Source: Unio delphinus
Taxonomy: Eukaryota; Mollusca; Bivalvia; Unionida; Unionidae
Length of the DNA stretch: 64,000 bases
NCBI GenBank assembly: GCA_029339505.1
Contig: JAQISU010000233.1
Span: 1,968,001 to 2,032,000 of the forward strand
Direction: 5' to 3'
The position numbers were made by a program, and so were the translations under genes. The first letter of the stretch is position 1. Each line of letters begins with the position of its first letter. The notes under the pieces were generated by a model, which was given only the letters and a program-made list of their open reading frames with translations, had not been told where the DNA came from and did not search any database. Of this stretch, positions 41,245 through 51,841 are shown in pieces.

Positions 41245-41694
41245 ATGGAAGAACCTACACAAGTGGAACTTCTCATCAGAGGTTTACGTGCGGTCATACG
41301 AAAGTATTCTTCAGACCAGCCGACAGCCTACTCTCCTTCCTATCGAGATAAAAGTCAAGATACTTGCTATATCTGTAAGAAGAAAGGACATTGGGCTACA
41401 GAATGTTCAGACCGTGACAAAAACAGAAAAGGCTACAATAGAGACAAAAGTCAAGATACCTGTTATTATTGTAAAGAGAAAGGACATTGGTCTCCAAAAT
41501 GCCCTAAGAAACAACAGGAACAAGAGAAGGAGGGAGAAAGGAATTCTGAACAGGAGGAAGAGGAGGAAGAGGTACCCTCCCCCAAGGAAGAATCCCGACA
41601 CGTTCACAAAGACAAGAAAAGAAGACGAAACGAAAGTGAAGAGGAAGAAAAAAAAGATGTGACAGTAAAGAAAATGAAAAAACAGAAAGAGTGA
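41245..41694 (+). CDS. CCHC zinc-knuckle protein (two knuckles)
   Basis: 149 residues from the ATG at 41245. Two perfect C-x2-C-x4-H-x4-C knuckles (CYICKKKGHWATEC at 41-54, CYYCKEKGHWSPKC at 73-86) lie in a direct internal duplication that includes RDKSQDTCY. The rest is acidic/basic low complexity. Such knuckles bind single-stranded nucleic acid, as in retroviral Gag and CNBP. It is one of only two plus-strand genes of the element, and ends with an AATAAA at 41777-41782 and no histone-type hairpin. Confidence 0.85.
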   Translation: MEEPTQVELLIRGLRAVIRKYSSDQPTAYSPSYRDKSQDTCYICKKKGHWATECSDRDKNRKGYNRDKSQDTCYYCKEKGHWSPKCPKKQQEQEKEGERNSEQEEEEEEVPSPKEESRHVHKDKKRRRNESEEEEKKDVTVKKMKKQKE

Positions 41695-41955
41695 AACAGA
41701 AGAAAACTTATGAACTTTTTAAAAATGGTCTTGTGTTATGTTATGTTGTGGTATTGAATTGTAACGTTTGTACTAGAATAAACTAAAGAGAAAAAACGTA
41801 AGTGTCTCTTGGTTTTGATTTGATAGTATAAGAACCTACACTCACACATTCATTCACTCTCACGTACATCATGGGTTTTTTAAAAAATAAAGGACTTTTG
41901 AGTTTTCATTGAAATAGGCAATTGACATAGTATTTCTTTTCGAAATAATTGGAGT

Positions 41956-41971
41956 GGTCCTGAAAAGGACC
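41956..41971 (-). terminator. Histone-type 3' stem-loop (4), downstream of gene 42005-42655
   Basis: On the minus strand it is GGTCCTTTTCAGGACC, an exact fit to GGYYYUUHUHARRRCC, followed by ACTCC. The block TTTCGAAAAGAAATACTATG begins about 13 nt later. It lies 34 nt after the stop codon. The downstream block is almost the same as after stem-loop 2. Confidence 0.8.
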
Positions 41972-42004
41972 GTTGGTGTTTTGTGTGTTTAAAACAAAAC
42001 AAAC

Positions 42005-42655
42005 TCAGAAACGGGACGAAATCATCTTGAGCTGTCTTAAGCCTTTGCCACGGCCAAGACCTACTTCGGGACTGGTGGTTCCTGTCAATGATTTGGTAGA
42101 AATCACTAACGGTGGTAAAGTAGACGTAGTCACAGAGAGATCGGGTTGTTTCGCTCGAGAAGGTCTTTTTCTCTTTGGTCGTGATAAAGAAGTCTGATAC
42201 ATTTGTTTCAGACTCCTTAACTCAGCTAAAATATCTAAAAGTACCGTCGTGACCGTTTGATTTTCACTATTTTCTTTCTGTCCTTGGTCTTCTTTCTTCT
42301 CCGTTGCTGATGCTGCTGATGCTACTGTTTCTTCCTGGTGTTTTCTTCTTGCTTCTTCTTCTTCCTGCTGTTGCATAAGAAAAGCTTGTTCTTCTACTTT
42401 CTGTTGTTGTAAAAATTGCTCCAATGCTTCTTTTTGTCTTTGTTTAAAATCATCGACGTGTCCATAAGAAGATACAGAAGGCAACGAAGGTTCCGGAATA
42501 AATTCTTGCGATGTTAAAAAATCCACAATATCCCAGTTAAAATCCACTTCTTCTGGATGTAGATTTGACATGACTGTAGTAGTCACTGTTGGTCCATGAC
42601 TTGCTGTCTCTACTCCTGGCTCACTCCAATTCATTGTCTTCTTACTGTCCGCCAT
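42005..42655 (-). CDS. Maverick right-arm gene, Gln/Glu-rich coiled-coil protein
   Basis: The ATG at 42655 (MADSKK) is the first after the TATATAGAGG box. The protein is 216 residues. The central part is a long Gln/Glu-rich coiled coil (QKEALEQFLQQQKVEEQAFL). A predicted helix (LLDILAELRSLKQMYQ) leads to a basic patch (RPKRKRPSRAK) that resembles a nuclear signal. It is not recognised, but its form recalls the left-arm genes and it shares their histone-type 3' end. Confidence 0.72.
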   Translation of the reverse strand: MADSKKTMNWSEPGVETASHGPTVTTTVMSNLHPEEVDFNWDIVDFLTSQEFIPEPSLPSVSSYGHVDDFKQRQKEALEQFLQQQKVEEQAFLMQQQEEEEARRKHQEETVASAASATEKKEDQGQKENSENQTVTTVLLDILAELRSLKQMYQTSLSRPKRKRPSRAKQPDLSVTTSTLPPLVISTKSLTGTTSPEVGLGRGKGLRQLKMISSRF

Positions 42656-42873
42656 GATTGACAACTCTCTTGAATCGATGGACTGCGCACAGACGCTAGT
42701 ACCTCTATATAGAAAAGGTGACGTCACAGACTGCTCTCTTCCAATTGGATGGTTGTGACTGACTTTTGTAACGCACGTTTGGATTGGTGGATACACTCAA
42801 TCCGTTTCAATCCGCTCTTCCCCTATAAATAACCGCAGTACACGGCATTCGATTCACCTGTTCTCATCAGAAG
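42656..42873. promoter_or_regulatory. Bidirectional promoter with CRE-like TGACGTCA
   Basis: The region holds a TATATAG box facing left (about 42702-42712), a palindromic TGACGTCA at about 42719-42726 (CREB/ATF-type site) and a CTATAAATA box facing right (about 42822). It separates two divergent genes that both end in histone-type hairpins. Confidence 0.65.
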
Positions 42874-43107
42874 ATGTGGACTAATGTTGAATCGTCAACC
42901 CTTGTGTCAAGTATGCTGTTTAGGACTGACATACCCATGTATGTCAGATCATCATGGAGTGTCATTGATAGGACGGAGACAGCCTATTGGAAGAGAAGAG
43001 TCTATGTGGAAAGACAAGGTTGTTTGAAGAGAGTTCTCTTCTATGGACCCACAGTAAGGAGAAGTTTAAGGAAGAGAAGAAGATCTGTGAGATGTCCTCT
43101 ATGTTAA
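42874..43107 (+). CDS. Maverick right-terminal small Arg-rich protein
   Basis: 77 residues from an ATG 45-50 nt after the CTATAAATA box. The C-terminal half is Arg-rich (RRSLRKRRRSVRCPLC) and ends in CPLC. No known family. The stop codon is 27 nt before the stem-loop at 43135, inside the right TIR. Confidence 0.6.
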   Translation: MWTNVESSTLVSSMLFRTDIPMYVRSSWSVIDRTETAYWKRRVYVERQGCLKRVLFYGPTVRRSLRKRRRSVRCPLC

Positions 43108-43134
43108 CAAAATACTGTTAACATTACATATAAC

Positions 43135-43150
43135 GGTCCTTTTCAGAGCC
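43135..43150 (+). terminator. Histone-type 3' stem-loop (5), right TIR
   Basis: GGTCCTTTTCAGAGCC on the plus strand fits the sequence consensus GGYYYUUHUHARRRCC. It has one C-A mismatch and one G-T wobble in the stem compared with the left TIR copy. ACTCA follows, then TCTCGAAAAGATAGTAGC, identical to the left TIR. Confidence 0.65.
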
Positions 43151-43477
43151 ACTCATAAGTCTCGAAAAGATAGTAGCTTTCATTGCCACCCCTTTTTTCC
43201 TTGTTTTATTTCCCATGTTATATTTCCCTTGACGCTATATAGTCCCACAATGTTAAATTCCCCTTGACGCTAGATAGTCCCACAATGTTAAATTCCCCTT
43301 GACGCTAGATAGTCCCACAATGTTAAATTCCCCTTGACGCTAGATAGTCCCACAATGTTAAATTCCCCTTGACGCTAGATAGTCCCCACCATGTTAAATT
43401 CCCCTTGACGCTAGAGTGTCCCAAGCTGTTTAACATAGGATTTTCCCATTGACGCTAGATAGTCCCCATTAACTACT
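43135..43477 (-). repeat. Right terminal inverted repeat of Maverick
   Basis: Reverse complement of 22688-23065 with seven rather than eight 35-bp units and a few substitutions near the inner edge. Confidence 0.95.
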
Positions 43478-43483
43478 TATGCA
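43478..43483. other. Target-site duplication, right (TATGCA)
   Basis: Identical to 22682-22687, directly outside the right TIR. Confidence 0.93.
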
Positions 43484-44058
43484 TCAATTGGGATTGTTTT
43501 AGTGATTCAAACCTGGAATGATATTACTGTTTCAATAAAAGACTTGATACAACACCACGATATAGGCCACTTCATACATATCATTACTTTCAGCATTAGA
43601 TTTTATTTGGAGTTACATTTAAGTTTATTCAAAACTTTTATTATTAAGATTTGTGTATGCAATTCTAGGATTATTTGGTGATTTAATTTGCTACACTGTA
43701 ATTTCGTTTTGAACATTTTCACTTTGTATTCTAAGAAATTAAATTATTTGTTGAATTTTGTAAAGCATGTTGCTTCTCGCTTTTTTCTATTACTTATTTT
43801 AATCGTAATACTAACAAAACATTTAAATGATATTTAATTTTTAATTTGAAGTTAATACGTCTGACCTGCGAGATATAAAAGAACAAAACTTTTTAACGAA
43901 ATGAATCATCCGAAAACATATTTTATGTGGGGAAAAGGGTAGCAGTAACGAACGTGGAACAATGAGATATCTTAATGAAGAGTTGTTGACTCTGAGAAAA
44001 TAACCCTTTAGTTATTTCTGTCTTTCTCCTATGTGTATGCAGATGTAGGCACGCATGC

Positions 44059-44066
<8 letters not shown>

Positions 44067-44093
<27 letters not shown>

Positions 44094-44176
44094 TGTATGT
44101 ATGTATGTATGTATGTATGTATGTATGTATGTATGTATGTATGTATGTATGTATGTATGTATGTATGTATGTATGC
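44067..44176. repeat. (TATG)n microsatellite
   Basis: About 27 tandem tetranucleotides, followed by a short TG-rich run to about 44222. Frames across it are repeat translation. Confidence 0.95.
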
Positions 44177-44599
44177 ATGCATATATGTGTGTGTGTGTTT
44201 GTTTGTTCGTGCGTGTGTGTGTATGCGTTCGTGCGTATATATATAAAGTTGTATGTATGCATAATTATATAAATTGTATGAGTATAGCTGTATATACATT
44301 CTCTCATTTATTTTGTTATAGGGCTGCTATGTTTTTAAATATATGTTGTCTTGAAATTATTTATGAGAACTATTTATGTATTCACTAGGTTCCATCTTCT
44401 TTATTACTGCTTTCCATTTATGATTCCCTCTCTTCTTGCATCGTTGCAATAATAATGTACCAATATACATATATATTACATGCATGTATTATTTATCTAT
44501 AGGTCTATAAAACTATTGTAAAAAGGAAAATATTTGTTTCAATTCACAACTAGGGTTATAATCTTCTCTACTGTTAGTTTATTGTTTGTTTGATTGGGT

Positions 44600-44735
44600 T
44601 TTTAACGTAGTTTAAAACAAAATTCAGTTATATCTCTACGATGTCTTCAGTGAGGCAGGTTTTAGTGATGTCTCGTACTGTGGGATCATGTCTCAGACAT
44701 GTAGCATGATGTCCCACCCAGTCACATTATTATGT
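44600..44735 (-). repeat. SINE-like repeat, partial copy 5
   Basis: It shares 'cagttatatctctacgatgt', 'catgtagcatgatgtcccac' and 'cagtcacattat' with the other copies. The tRNA-like head is missing. Confidence 0.65.
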
Positions 44736-45711
44736 AATCTATAATCCAATTAATGTTTGTACCAAAAAACGTTGTATTGAAGTATTTCGCGAACTCAATG
44801 TAAATGAGACTAAGTAAAATCTGATTCCTGTTCTGCAATGAGGTGTTGGTAACAGGACAAAATGAAATGATATAACCTATTGACAACATACCTTTATTTA
44901 AACTTTCAAACTTTAATATATGATGCAAATTTATCTCTGTTGTTTCTGAACGTTTGGGTTGACTTAATGTCAATAGACAGATACTCCAGTAATAAGAACC
45001 GATTGTTGCACTTGTGAAAGAAACTGCATCTATCGCAAAGTAGTCCGTTACTGAGATTTTTCTATCTGGTTTTCCATTGTTTGTTTTTGCTCTTTAATGT
45101 GGCAGCACTTTTGATTAATTTAAAACCATTAGAATTGTTATAGATATCCGATAGAATTTAACATTTTTATTTGTCACTCTTACCATATTTCTGACAAATA
45201 TCAAAAGAAATCTAAGTGTGGTTAGTGACTGATTCGCTTTCCACCGGGATACCAATATTGCATTTCTTTTAAGTGGTTGGTTTCTTTCCTATTGATGAGT
45301 AAAATCAAATAAAAAAAGAACGAACATGCTATGAAAATTTAAATATATTTGATTGTGTTCAAATGAACGAAATCTTTGAACCGTTGAAATTTAAACTGGT
45401 TAAAAGCCATTTTCCATTTAGTAGTTAGAGAAACTAAGCATATGCGTGTGGTGGATTCCACGAACGGAGATAATATGTAATATACAGCGAAAGAAACAAT
45501 TGTTAAGACAAATGTAATAATATAATCATTTTGTATGGGTTTTTAAATTGAAAATACGTATCGAATGCTTGGTACGCCTGCTTTCTAATAGGTAAAGATT
45601 AAGTTTAACCTAATGTTATATCATCAACTGACCATATATTTAATTTCCGTAGGTTGATCTGGAATTATAACTTAAACATTTATTGCTGTTTCCCATTTAA
45701 TTGTCTGTTAC

Positions 45712-46568
45712 CTTTGTAGAAGAATCCATGTTCTGCCAGATTTCTTGGGTTTAGATGGCTCCGCCAACTCTTAAATGTTGATAGCCGTGTTTGAAAATTC
45801 TTGAAAGGTGAGATTTGTACGGAGCAGTTTGAGCTAAAAACAGTCGAACAAGCTCCTCTGCCATCTACAACATTCAGGTTATCTACATGGTTTCTGCTGA
45901 TACAAGGCTTACTGTATATTGCATCTTCTATGACTATGACTGTACTTTCGGCATGCCTGTTTCGATTGCAGCGATATGTGTCAAATCCGACATGTTTATT
46001 GGGGCAAAGCTTACAAATGTAATTTTTTCTTTTGTGATATGGTACCAGTCGTTTTCCTTGATATTCTGTTGTGTCAGTGCTGTAAACTTTGTCTAAAGTT
46101 CCGTCGCTCTCTACGATCTCATCTTTAATATCATTGTACTTCAGCATTGCCAAACGACGTAAATTTCTGTTGGCCCGATTTTCTAAATATCTTTCTATGG
46201 TTTGATGCCAGTAAGGGTCTCCCATATATAATGAGCCATCTCTTTGCTTAAGAATAATGCTCTTTTTATTTGCCTTCAAATTAACATTCGTCGCAGGTGT
46301 TTTATTGCCCATAAGAACCTGTACGATCTTTTCCGTGGGTTTGTCGAAATAAATCTTGACACTTTTCATTCGCTTGCTAACTACCGCAACACAATCTGCT
46401 TCGATCTGTTTTAGTGTGGTTGTTATAGCTTCACGCCGCCTTTGAATTGACGAAATTGTAGAAAAGATAATGATTACTTCAACCAAAACCAATTCTGGTG
46501 GAGGATGCATCATGGGGACAAATGTTTGATTTTCCAGTCGGTCAGTCAGTTGCAAAGGAATCACATGC
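45712..46568 (-). CDS. Host IAP gene, 5' exon: N-terminal region and first half of BIR1
   Basis: The donor is CAAAG/GTAACAG at 45710-45712. The exon ends FKNFQTRLSTFKSWRSH, then NLAEHGFFYKG, the first half of a BIR domain, in phase 1, matching exon 21061-21212. The N-terminal 240 residues are not recognised. They include a Cys/His pair region (YICKLCPNKH) and a basic patch. A TAA lies just upstream in frame. Either translation starts at the ATG at 46513 (giving a 648-residue protein) or an acceptor at 46569-46570 (ACTAAAG) joins a further upstream exon. Confidence 0.85.
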
Positions 46569-48637
46569 CTTTAGTTTCTATTCCACATTGGTACATTTGG
46601 ATTTTCCGTCTGCAATGAAGAACATGAACATTGTGATTACGATAAACTGATGTAAATTATATTTAATTGCTGATAAAACCACACGTTTTTTGTACAACAT
46701 GCATACAAATCATAAGGAGTTAACGAATATATTGAATGTTGTTACAACACTTGCTATTTGCTCACTGAACAGGAAAAACAAGTAGTTTTGTTGTAATATA
46801 AACTGCCTTTATTGTGCATGAGATTTGTAACTAATACAAATGTATTTCTCCTGCTTTCGTTTCGCCTTTACCTCAACCTTATCACAAGTACTCTTCAGAA
46901 ACAAGTCATTGACTGACTGCTTATCACTAATATGATGTTCATGCTGTAGTGTTTATACAGACAAGTTGTAATCTGACCAATAGTAATGTTACTTACTAAT
47001 TGTCCTATTATAGAACGTATGAGCATGAATATTAATCAGGGTAAACTCATTGCTCATTGGACCAAACTTAAATAGGCAATCGTAGTTCAACGTTGCCTTA
47101 TTGGATAAATGTGTACACAATAAGAACAACAAAATTATTGCAACTGGTGACATTATATCAGCTAGCATTGAACATTAATTATGTAAAACAATAAAATACC
47201 TAATTATGTTGAATTAAAATATGAATATATAAAATTCGCACATATATTCTCCTGCTCTAATGGCAAAAACAAAGTATATTATAATGAACTGTTACATTTT
47301 TTTCTTCTTTTATCGATACAAGCTGTTCATCTTTACTTGTTTCAGGCTGTCATCGAGTTTTGTGAACTTAATCACCATCCATGAAGTTGAACCAAACTGT
47401 GATCGGGTCCTTTTACCGCGTACAGCGTTTCCCCAGGGCGGTTTAGTAACTTCTTACATTAATTCAAAATACTGAGCTCGGTTCACCTAATGGAGCTCGA
47501 ACAAGTGCATGCAGTGCAAAAACCTTTACCTTAAGCTATATTGTCATGGATTTCACCATCATCATTGTACTTGTATAAACTAGATTGTGCTGTTACAAAA
47601 CAAGTAGTTTTGTCAGGAATCTGTACAGTTTATGGACGGCTTCCTGAATTTGAAAAAGCCTATAGGTGAAATAATTATACAGTATGCTACGCCCACCTAA
47701 ACCAGGTACCGATTATATGCTCAGTAAGACATAAACCAAAATCCTTTACGGGCGGGTTCCTGAACAAACAAAATGCATACAGTGCAAAATGTATTACATG
47801 GAGATATGCACAGTAAAACTAGGCAGTGACAGTGTGCTGAAAACGACCTGCACTAATAACCTTTACTGGAGCAATCTTCAGATGTAAGTGGATGTGAAAT
47901 ATAAAATTGTATTTGTTTTCTTATTATATTATAGAATTATTTGATGTATTGTTTGTGCCAGTATTTACTTTAAATTGTACAGATAGTCAGACCTATGCCA
48001 TATAACGCCATGCAATTAGATTGATTAAATTGAAAGTTAGGCGTTTTATAACGTATCAGCCAATTTGAATATATTTATAAGTTGAGTGTAATAAAGATGA
48101 CAAAATATTCGAACTGCTATAATTCAGTGAAATTATTCTAGTCGGATAAAGATTCATATACGAACCTGGTTACAATACTAACAATTTTGCACAGCAGTTT
48201 TAATGAAATTATCTAATACGTAACGAAGTAACTTCAGGTGCGTGCATGCATAACATATATCAATGCATTAGTACTTGAATGTGTCTTGTATACTTATTAC
48301 ACGGTACCAGTCATTTTATTGAAGCTGATTTTAAATGACGAGTTTTCGACCTCTGTGGGATTTTGTATAACCTGTGTGTTTCTGTTGGTGATGATGTCGG
48401 CAGAGGCCAATATTGATTTTCTCACGGTTAAGGACCAAGGCTTCGATACTAACGAGTCTTCAGGGAATAAGGATGTGGGGTATCTTAATGGATCTTTCAG
48501 TAGATTAGGAAGGGAGGGCTATGTGTGGTAACACCTTGACCAATTGAACCGAAAATAATTCGTGTCCGTTAACTGTTCCATTGTTAAGTCAAAATTAAAT
48601 TATTCAGTATCACTATATGAGTGAAAATAAAATCAAT

Positions 48638-48719
<82 letters not shown>

Positions 48720-48776
48720 GGCAGGCAGGCAGGCAGGCAGGTATGTAGGTAGATAGATAGATAGATAGATAGATAC

Positions 48777-48871
<95 letters not shown>
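48638..48871. repeat. Compound (GATA)n(GACA)n(GGCA)n microsatellite
   Basis: Successive blocks of GATA, GACA and GGCA units are followed by GTAT/GTAG units and a second long GATA block. Confidence 0.95.
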
Positions 48872-48873
<2 letters not shown>

Positions 48874-50029
48874 GTATGAACTATTTTTCCCAATTTTGTA
48901 CAAAACCCTTGGTAACGAAATCATATACGATTCACACCTTTGTAACTCCCCTACATTGGCACCCTTGGTGATAGACAAAACATCATTCATTGTTGTGTTT
49001 GCATTCTTTACATTGGTCATCCACGGTGACAGATAAATATATTAATCATATTTATTAATAAGTTATATACCTTGTCTCTCGTTTTTATTACTCGTTTGCG
49101 TTGCATATTCTCATTTGTTCAGTTAGAATTCATTAATTTTTCAATGAAGATGTGTACACGTCTAGTTCACTAAACTGCATTCAATACATTCCTTTTATTG
49201 TAATCCCAAACCTTGCTTATGCTGTGGCACAATGGACTTTATACAATTATACAAACAACTGTCTTTGTTGGCTTTATGATTCATTCACTGTGTGCTTTGA
49301 CACAAGTCTGTTTTACTGGGGGCGTAGCCTTTCTAATTGCCATTTTGACCTTAGCCATGATCGAATTTAGTTAGACACGGTCTAATTTGGTCCGATAGAA
49401 GACGGTTGATCTGCCATATGACTTCTTATAAACTACTCTGAAATAAATTTATACCCAATTTTTGTATGAAACATTTCAATTTCTAGTTGTTCAGTTTTCT
49501 CCTCATTACTATAAAGATCGGTATTTACATTTATTTCACTATTTCTGGTGGAATATTGTTCGAAGTCAATAATATGATAATGAAAAGGCACAAACTTGTA
49601 TTTTCAACTTGACAAAGTTTACGTTCAAGGATTCAGTTTGATTAGCATGTGTGTTGCTTGTAGCCTCCGTCTTCTCAATAATGTAACAGAGGAAAAAGTA
49701 CGTTCATTTTCAATACATATTTATTAATAAGGTGTGTCGCGTTTTTCTCCCACAGTTTAGTGCTTTGAGTCATTATTACAGTGTATACTTTATTATAGTG
49801 TTTCTTACGTGTTTACTGAGTGCGCATACGGATATTTTTCACATTTTAATATTTACTTGCGGGAAAATGTTTGCCCCTTAATCATTAATCATCAAATATG
49901 CAGCAACTAAACATGGTGTTGAATAATGTTCAAAATGAATGTGTATATGATAATAAACCTTGAGTTAATAACTAATGTTTGCATGACAAAGCTGATCGTG
50001 GAGAAATGTATTTGTGTGCTCTGAATTTG

Positions 50030-50320
50030 TAACGTAGCTTTAGTCTGCAGTCATATCGCTACGATGTCTGCAATGTGGCAGTTTAGAAGGATGTCTAGCA
50101 CTGGGATATCATGCCGCAGACATGAAGCAAATGATGTTTCACCCAGTAACATTATCCTGACACCAGACCGACCAGTCCATGCACTACCCTCATGCTGAGC
50201 GCCAAGCTATGCAGCTGTTAGTACCATTTTTGTTGTCTTTTGTATGGCTTGGCTGGAGATTGAACCCATGACCACCCGTATCCGAAGCGGACGATCTAAA
50301 CATTAGGTCACGAATGTGGA
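50030..50320 (-). repeat. tRNA-derived SINE-like repeat, copy 6
   Basis: On the minus strand an A-box-like TGACCTAATGTTTAGATCG and a B-box-like GGGTTCAATCTCC are followed by the family body. The tail matches 'agtcatatcgctacgatgtc'. Confidence 0.7.
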
Positions 50321-50639
50321 GAAATGTTGAGACAAATACTAATAGACAAGAGCAATCTTGTCGCTCTTTTCCACCTTCTAACATAATTTATAATAGGTAC
50401 CTGGTAGATTAACTCGGACTTGAAATGGAATAATGACTCAATAGCCATGATGAATGAAACACTTTCGAGTCTTTAAAGGGCCCAATGAAGAATTAACTAT
50501 GCTTCCAAAATCGTCCGCCGTTTCTGATGTCCCAGAATTTCCTGTCGAGGTCCGATCTCATTTGATTGTTGTTTTTGCGGTGTCAGTAGATTGTGCCCCA
50601 ATTTATGCGGGTACTTGACAACTATGTGTATGTATGTGT

Positions 50640-50775
50640 GTGATTTGATTTTGCAACTTTGCTTTAACCATGTTTTAGTCATATCGTTATGATGTCTGCA
50701 GTGTGGAAGTTTATAGCGATGTCTAAAACTGGGGCGTCATGCCGCAGACTTGTAGCAAGATGTCCCACCAAATCT
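50640..50775 (-). repeat. SINE-like repeat, partial copy 7
   Basis: It contains 'agtcatatcgttatgatgtc', 'tgcagtgtgg' and 'atgccgcagacttgtagcaa' in the order of copy 6. Confidence 0.65.
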
Positions 50776-51305
50776 TGTTATCTTCATTAAAGGCTTGGTC
50801 TATGGGTAGCCTACTAAAGTGGTATTCACTAATCTTGATTGTGAAATCACTGTTTCTGATATGCTTATCAGTAACAGGATGGTCTTCGGACAATAGAATC
50901 ATGGATCTGATAAAGTCAAATGCAGTTTCATCCGTCCGTCTCTGGCGATAGTTATAAACACCGATATGAATCAACAATATCCATGTATGACATAAACTTA
51001 GCTGGTCTCTATCATGCCCAAGCTGATTCAGATACTCAGTGTACGCTGTGTCTGGTGACGTTGGTTCGGACGAGTGTACTGGTGTTCACGATGCCAGGGA
51101 CCGAGGCTTCGCAATAATCGGGTCTGTGTTGAATATGTAGGCTCTCGAGCAATCCTTCAAACAGACAGGGCGTAGTGGACCATGCGTGGCGACTCCTTGA
51201 CCATTGACTAGAGCGGGTGGAACCGGATATACATATTGGACGTCAACTGGGCGCCATGATAGTTATAAAATACGTGTTCCATATTATTGCTATTGCCATC
51301 TGAGC

Positions 51306-51535
51306 AACAATGTCACCTTTACATTGCTAAATCGTTATTTGAACGATAAATTCATAAATTCATAATTTCACCTTTACATTGCTAAATTGTTATTTGAACG
51401 ATAAATTCATAAATTCATAATTTCACCTTTACATTGCTAAATCGTTACATGAACGATAAAATCACAACTTACATGCCTTTACCTTTTTATATCGTTATAT
51501 GAACGATGTAATCAAAATTACAGGCATTTACATCT
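51306..51535. repeat. Tandem repeat, ~55-bp unit, about 4 copies
   Basis: Units contain 'tcacctttacattgctaaat', 'cgttatttgaacgataaa' and 'ttcataaattcataatt', with the later copies diverged. Confidence 0.85.
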
Positions 51536-51841
51536 GCCTCTTTATACGAGCGATATATTTGTAAATTCTTACATATACTTGTATTTGTTGATCGGGTGAT
51601 AAGACGTTAGTCACGTTAGTTTTAAATCCCTTTCGTTGAAATCATCTTTTGAGGTTAATTTCATTGATTTACTTGTTGTTGATAGTTCCTTGTTAGGAAC
51701 ATTATAATTTTCCTTATCTTTTGTTTATAAGGGTGTCAGATTTGTTTAAATTTAAATTGCGTTCATAAATAAACATCTTATTAACGCAGTTACTTTCGGT
51801 GTCTTCACTAATCCAGTCCCAACCCGGCTTCATTCAGTGAC

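Larger units (their letters stand above)
22688..43477 (-). mobile_element. Maverick/Polinton (adintovirus-like) element, complete, 20.8 kb
   Basis: The element begins AGTAGTTAAT and ends ATTAACTACT, has long TIRs and a perfect 6-bp target duplication. It encodes the full structural and replication set: protein-primed PolB, retroviral-type integrase with chromodomain, adenain-type protease, packaging ATPase, double-jelly-roll major capsid protein, penton-like protein and pX-like basic proteins. Most genes lie on the minus strand, and only a CCHC protein and a small terminal gene are on the plus strand. Apart from one small pX-like pseudogene, every gene reads through, which points to a recent insertion. 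It interrupts an IAP intron and is mostly in the same orientation as that gene. Confidence 0.97.
43484..45711 (-). other. Rest of the large IAP intron, no gene
   Basis: AT-rich sequence with a tetranucleotide microsatellite and a partial SINE-like copy. The only long frames run through the microsatellite. Confidence 0.6.

Noticed and set aside
44012..44388. Several overlapping long frames rich in Met/Tyr/Val/Cys or His/Thr
   Set aside because: All are translations of the tetranucleotide microsatellite.
48584..49020. Frames rich in Leu-Ser-Ile-Tyr
   Set aside because: Translations of the GATA/GACA microsatellite.
50723..50977. Minus-strand frame of 84 codons as a host gene fragment
   Set aside because: It overlaps a partial SINE-like copy at one end and shows no domain, conserved motif or splice sites that join it to another exon.
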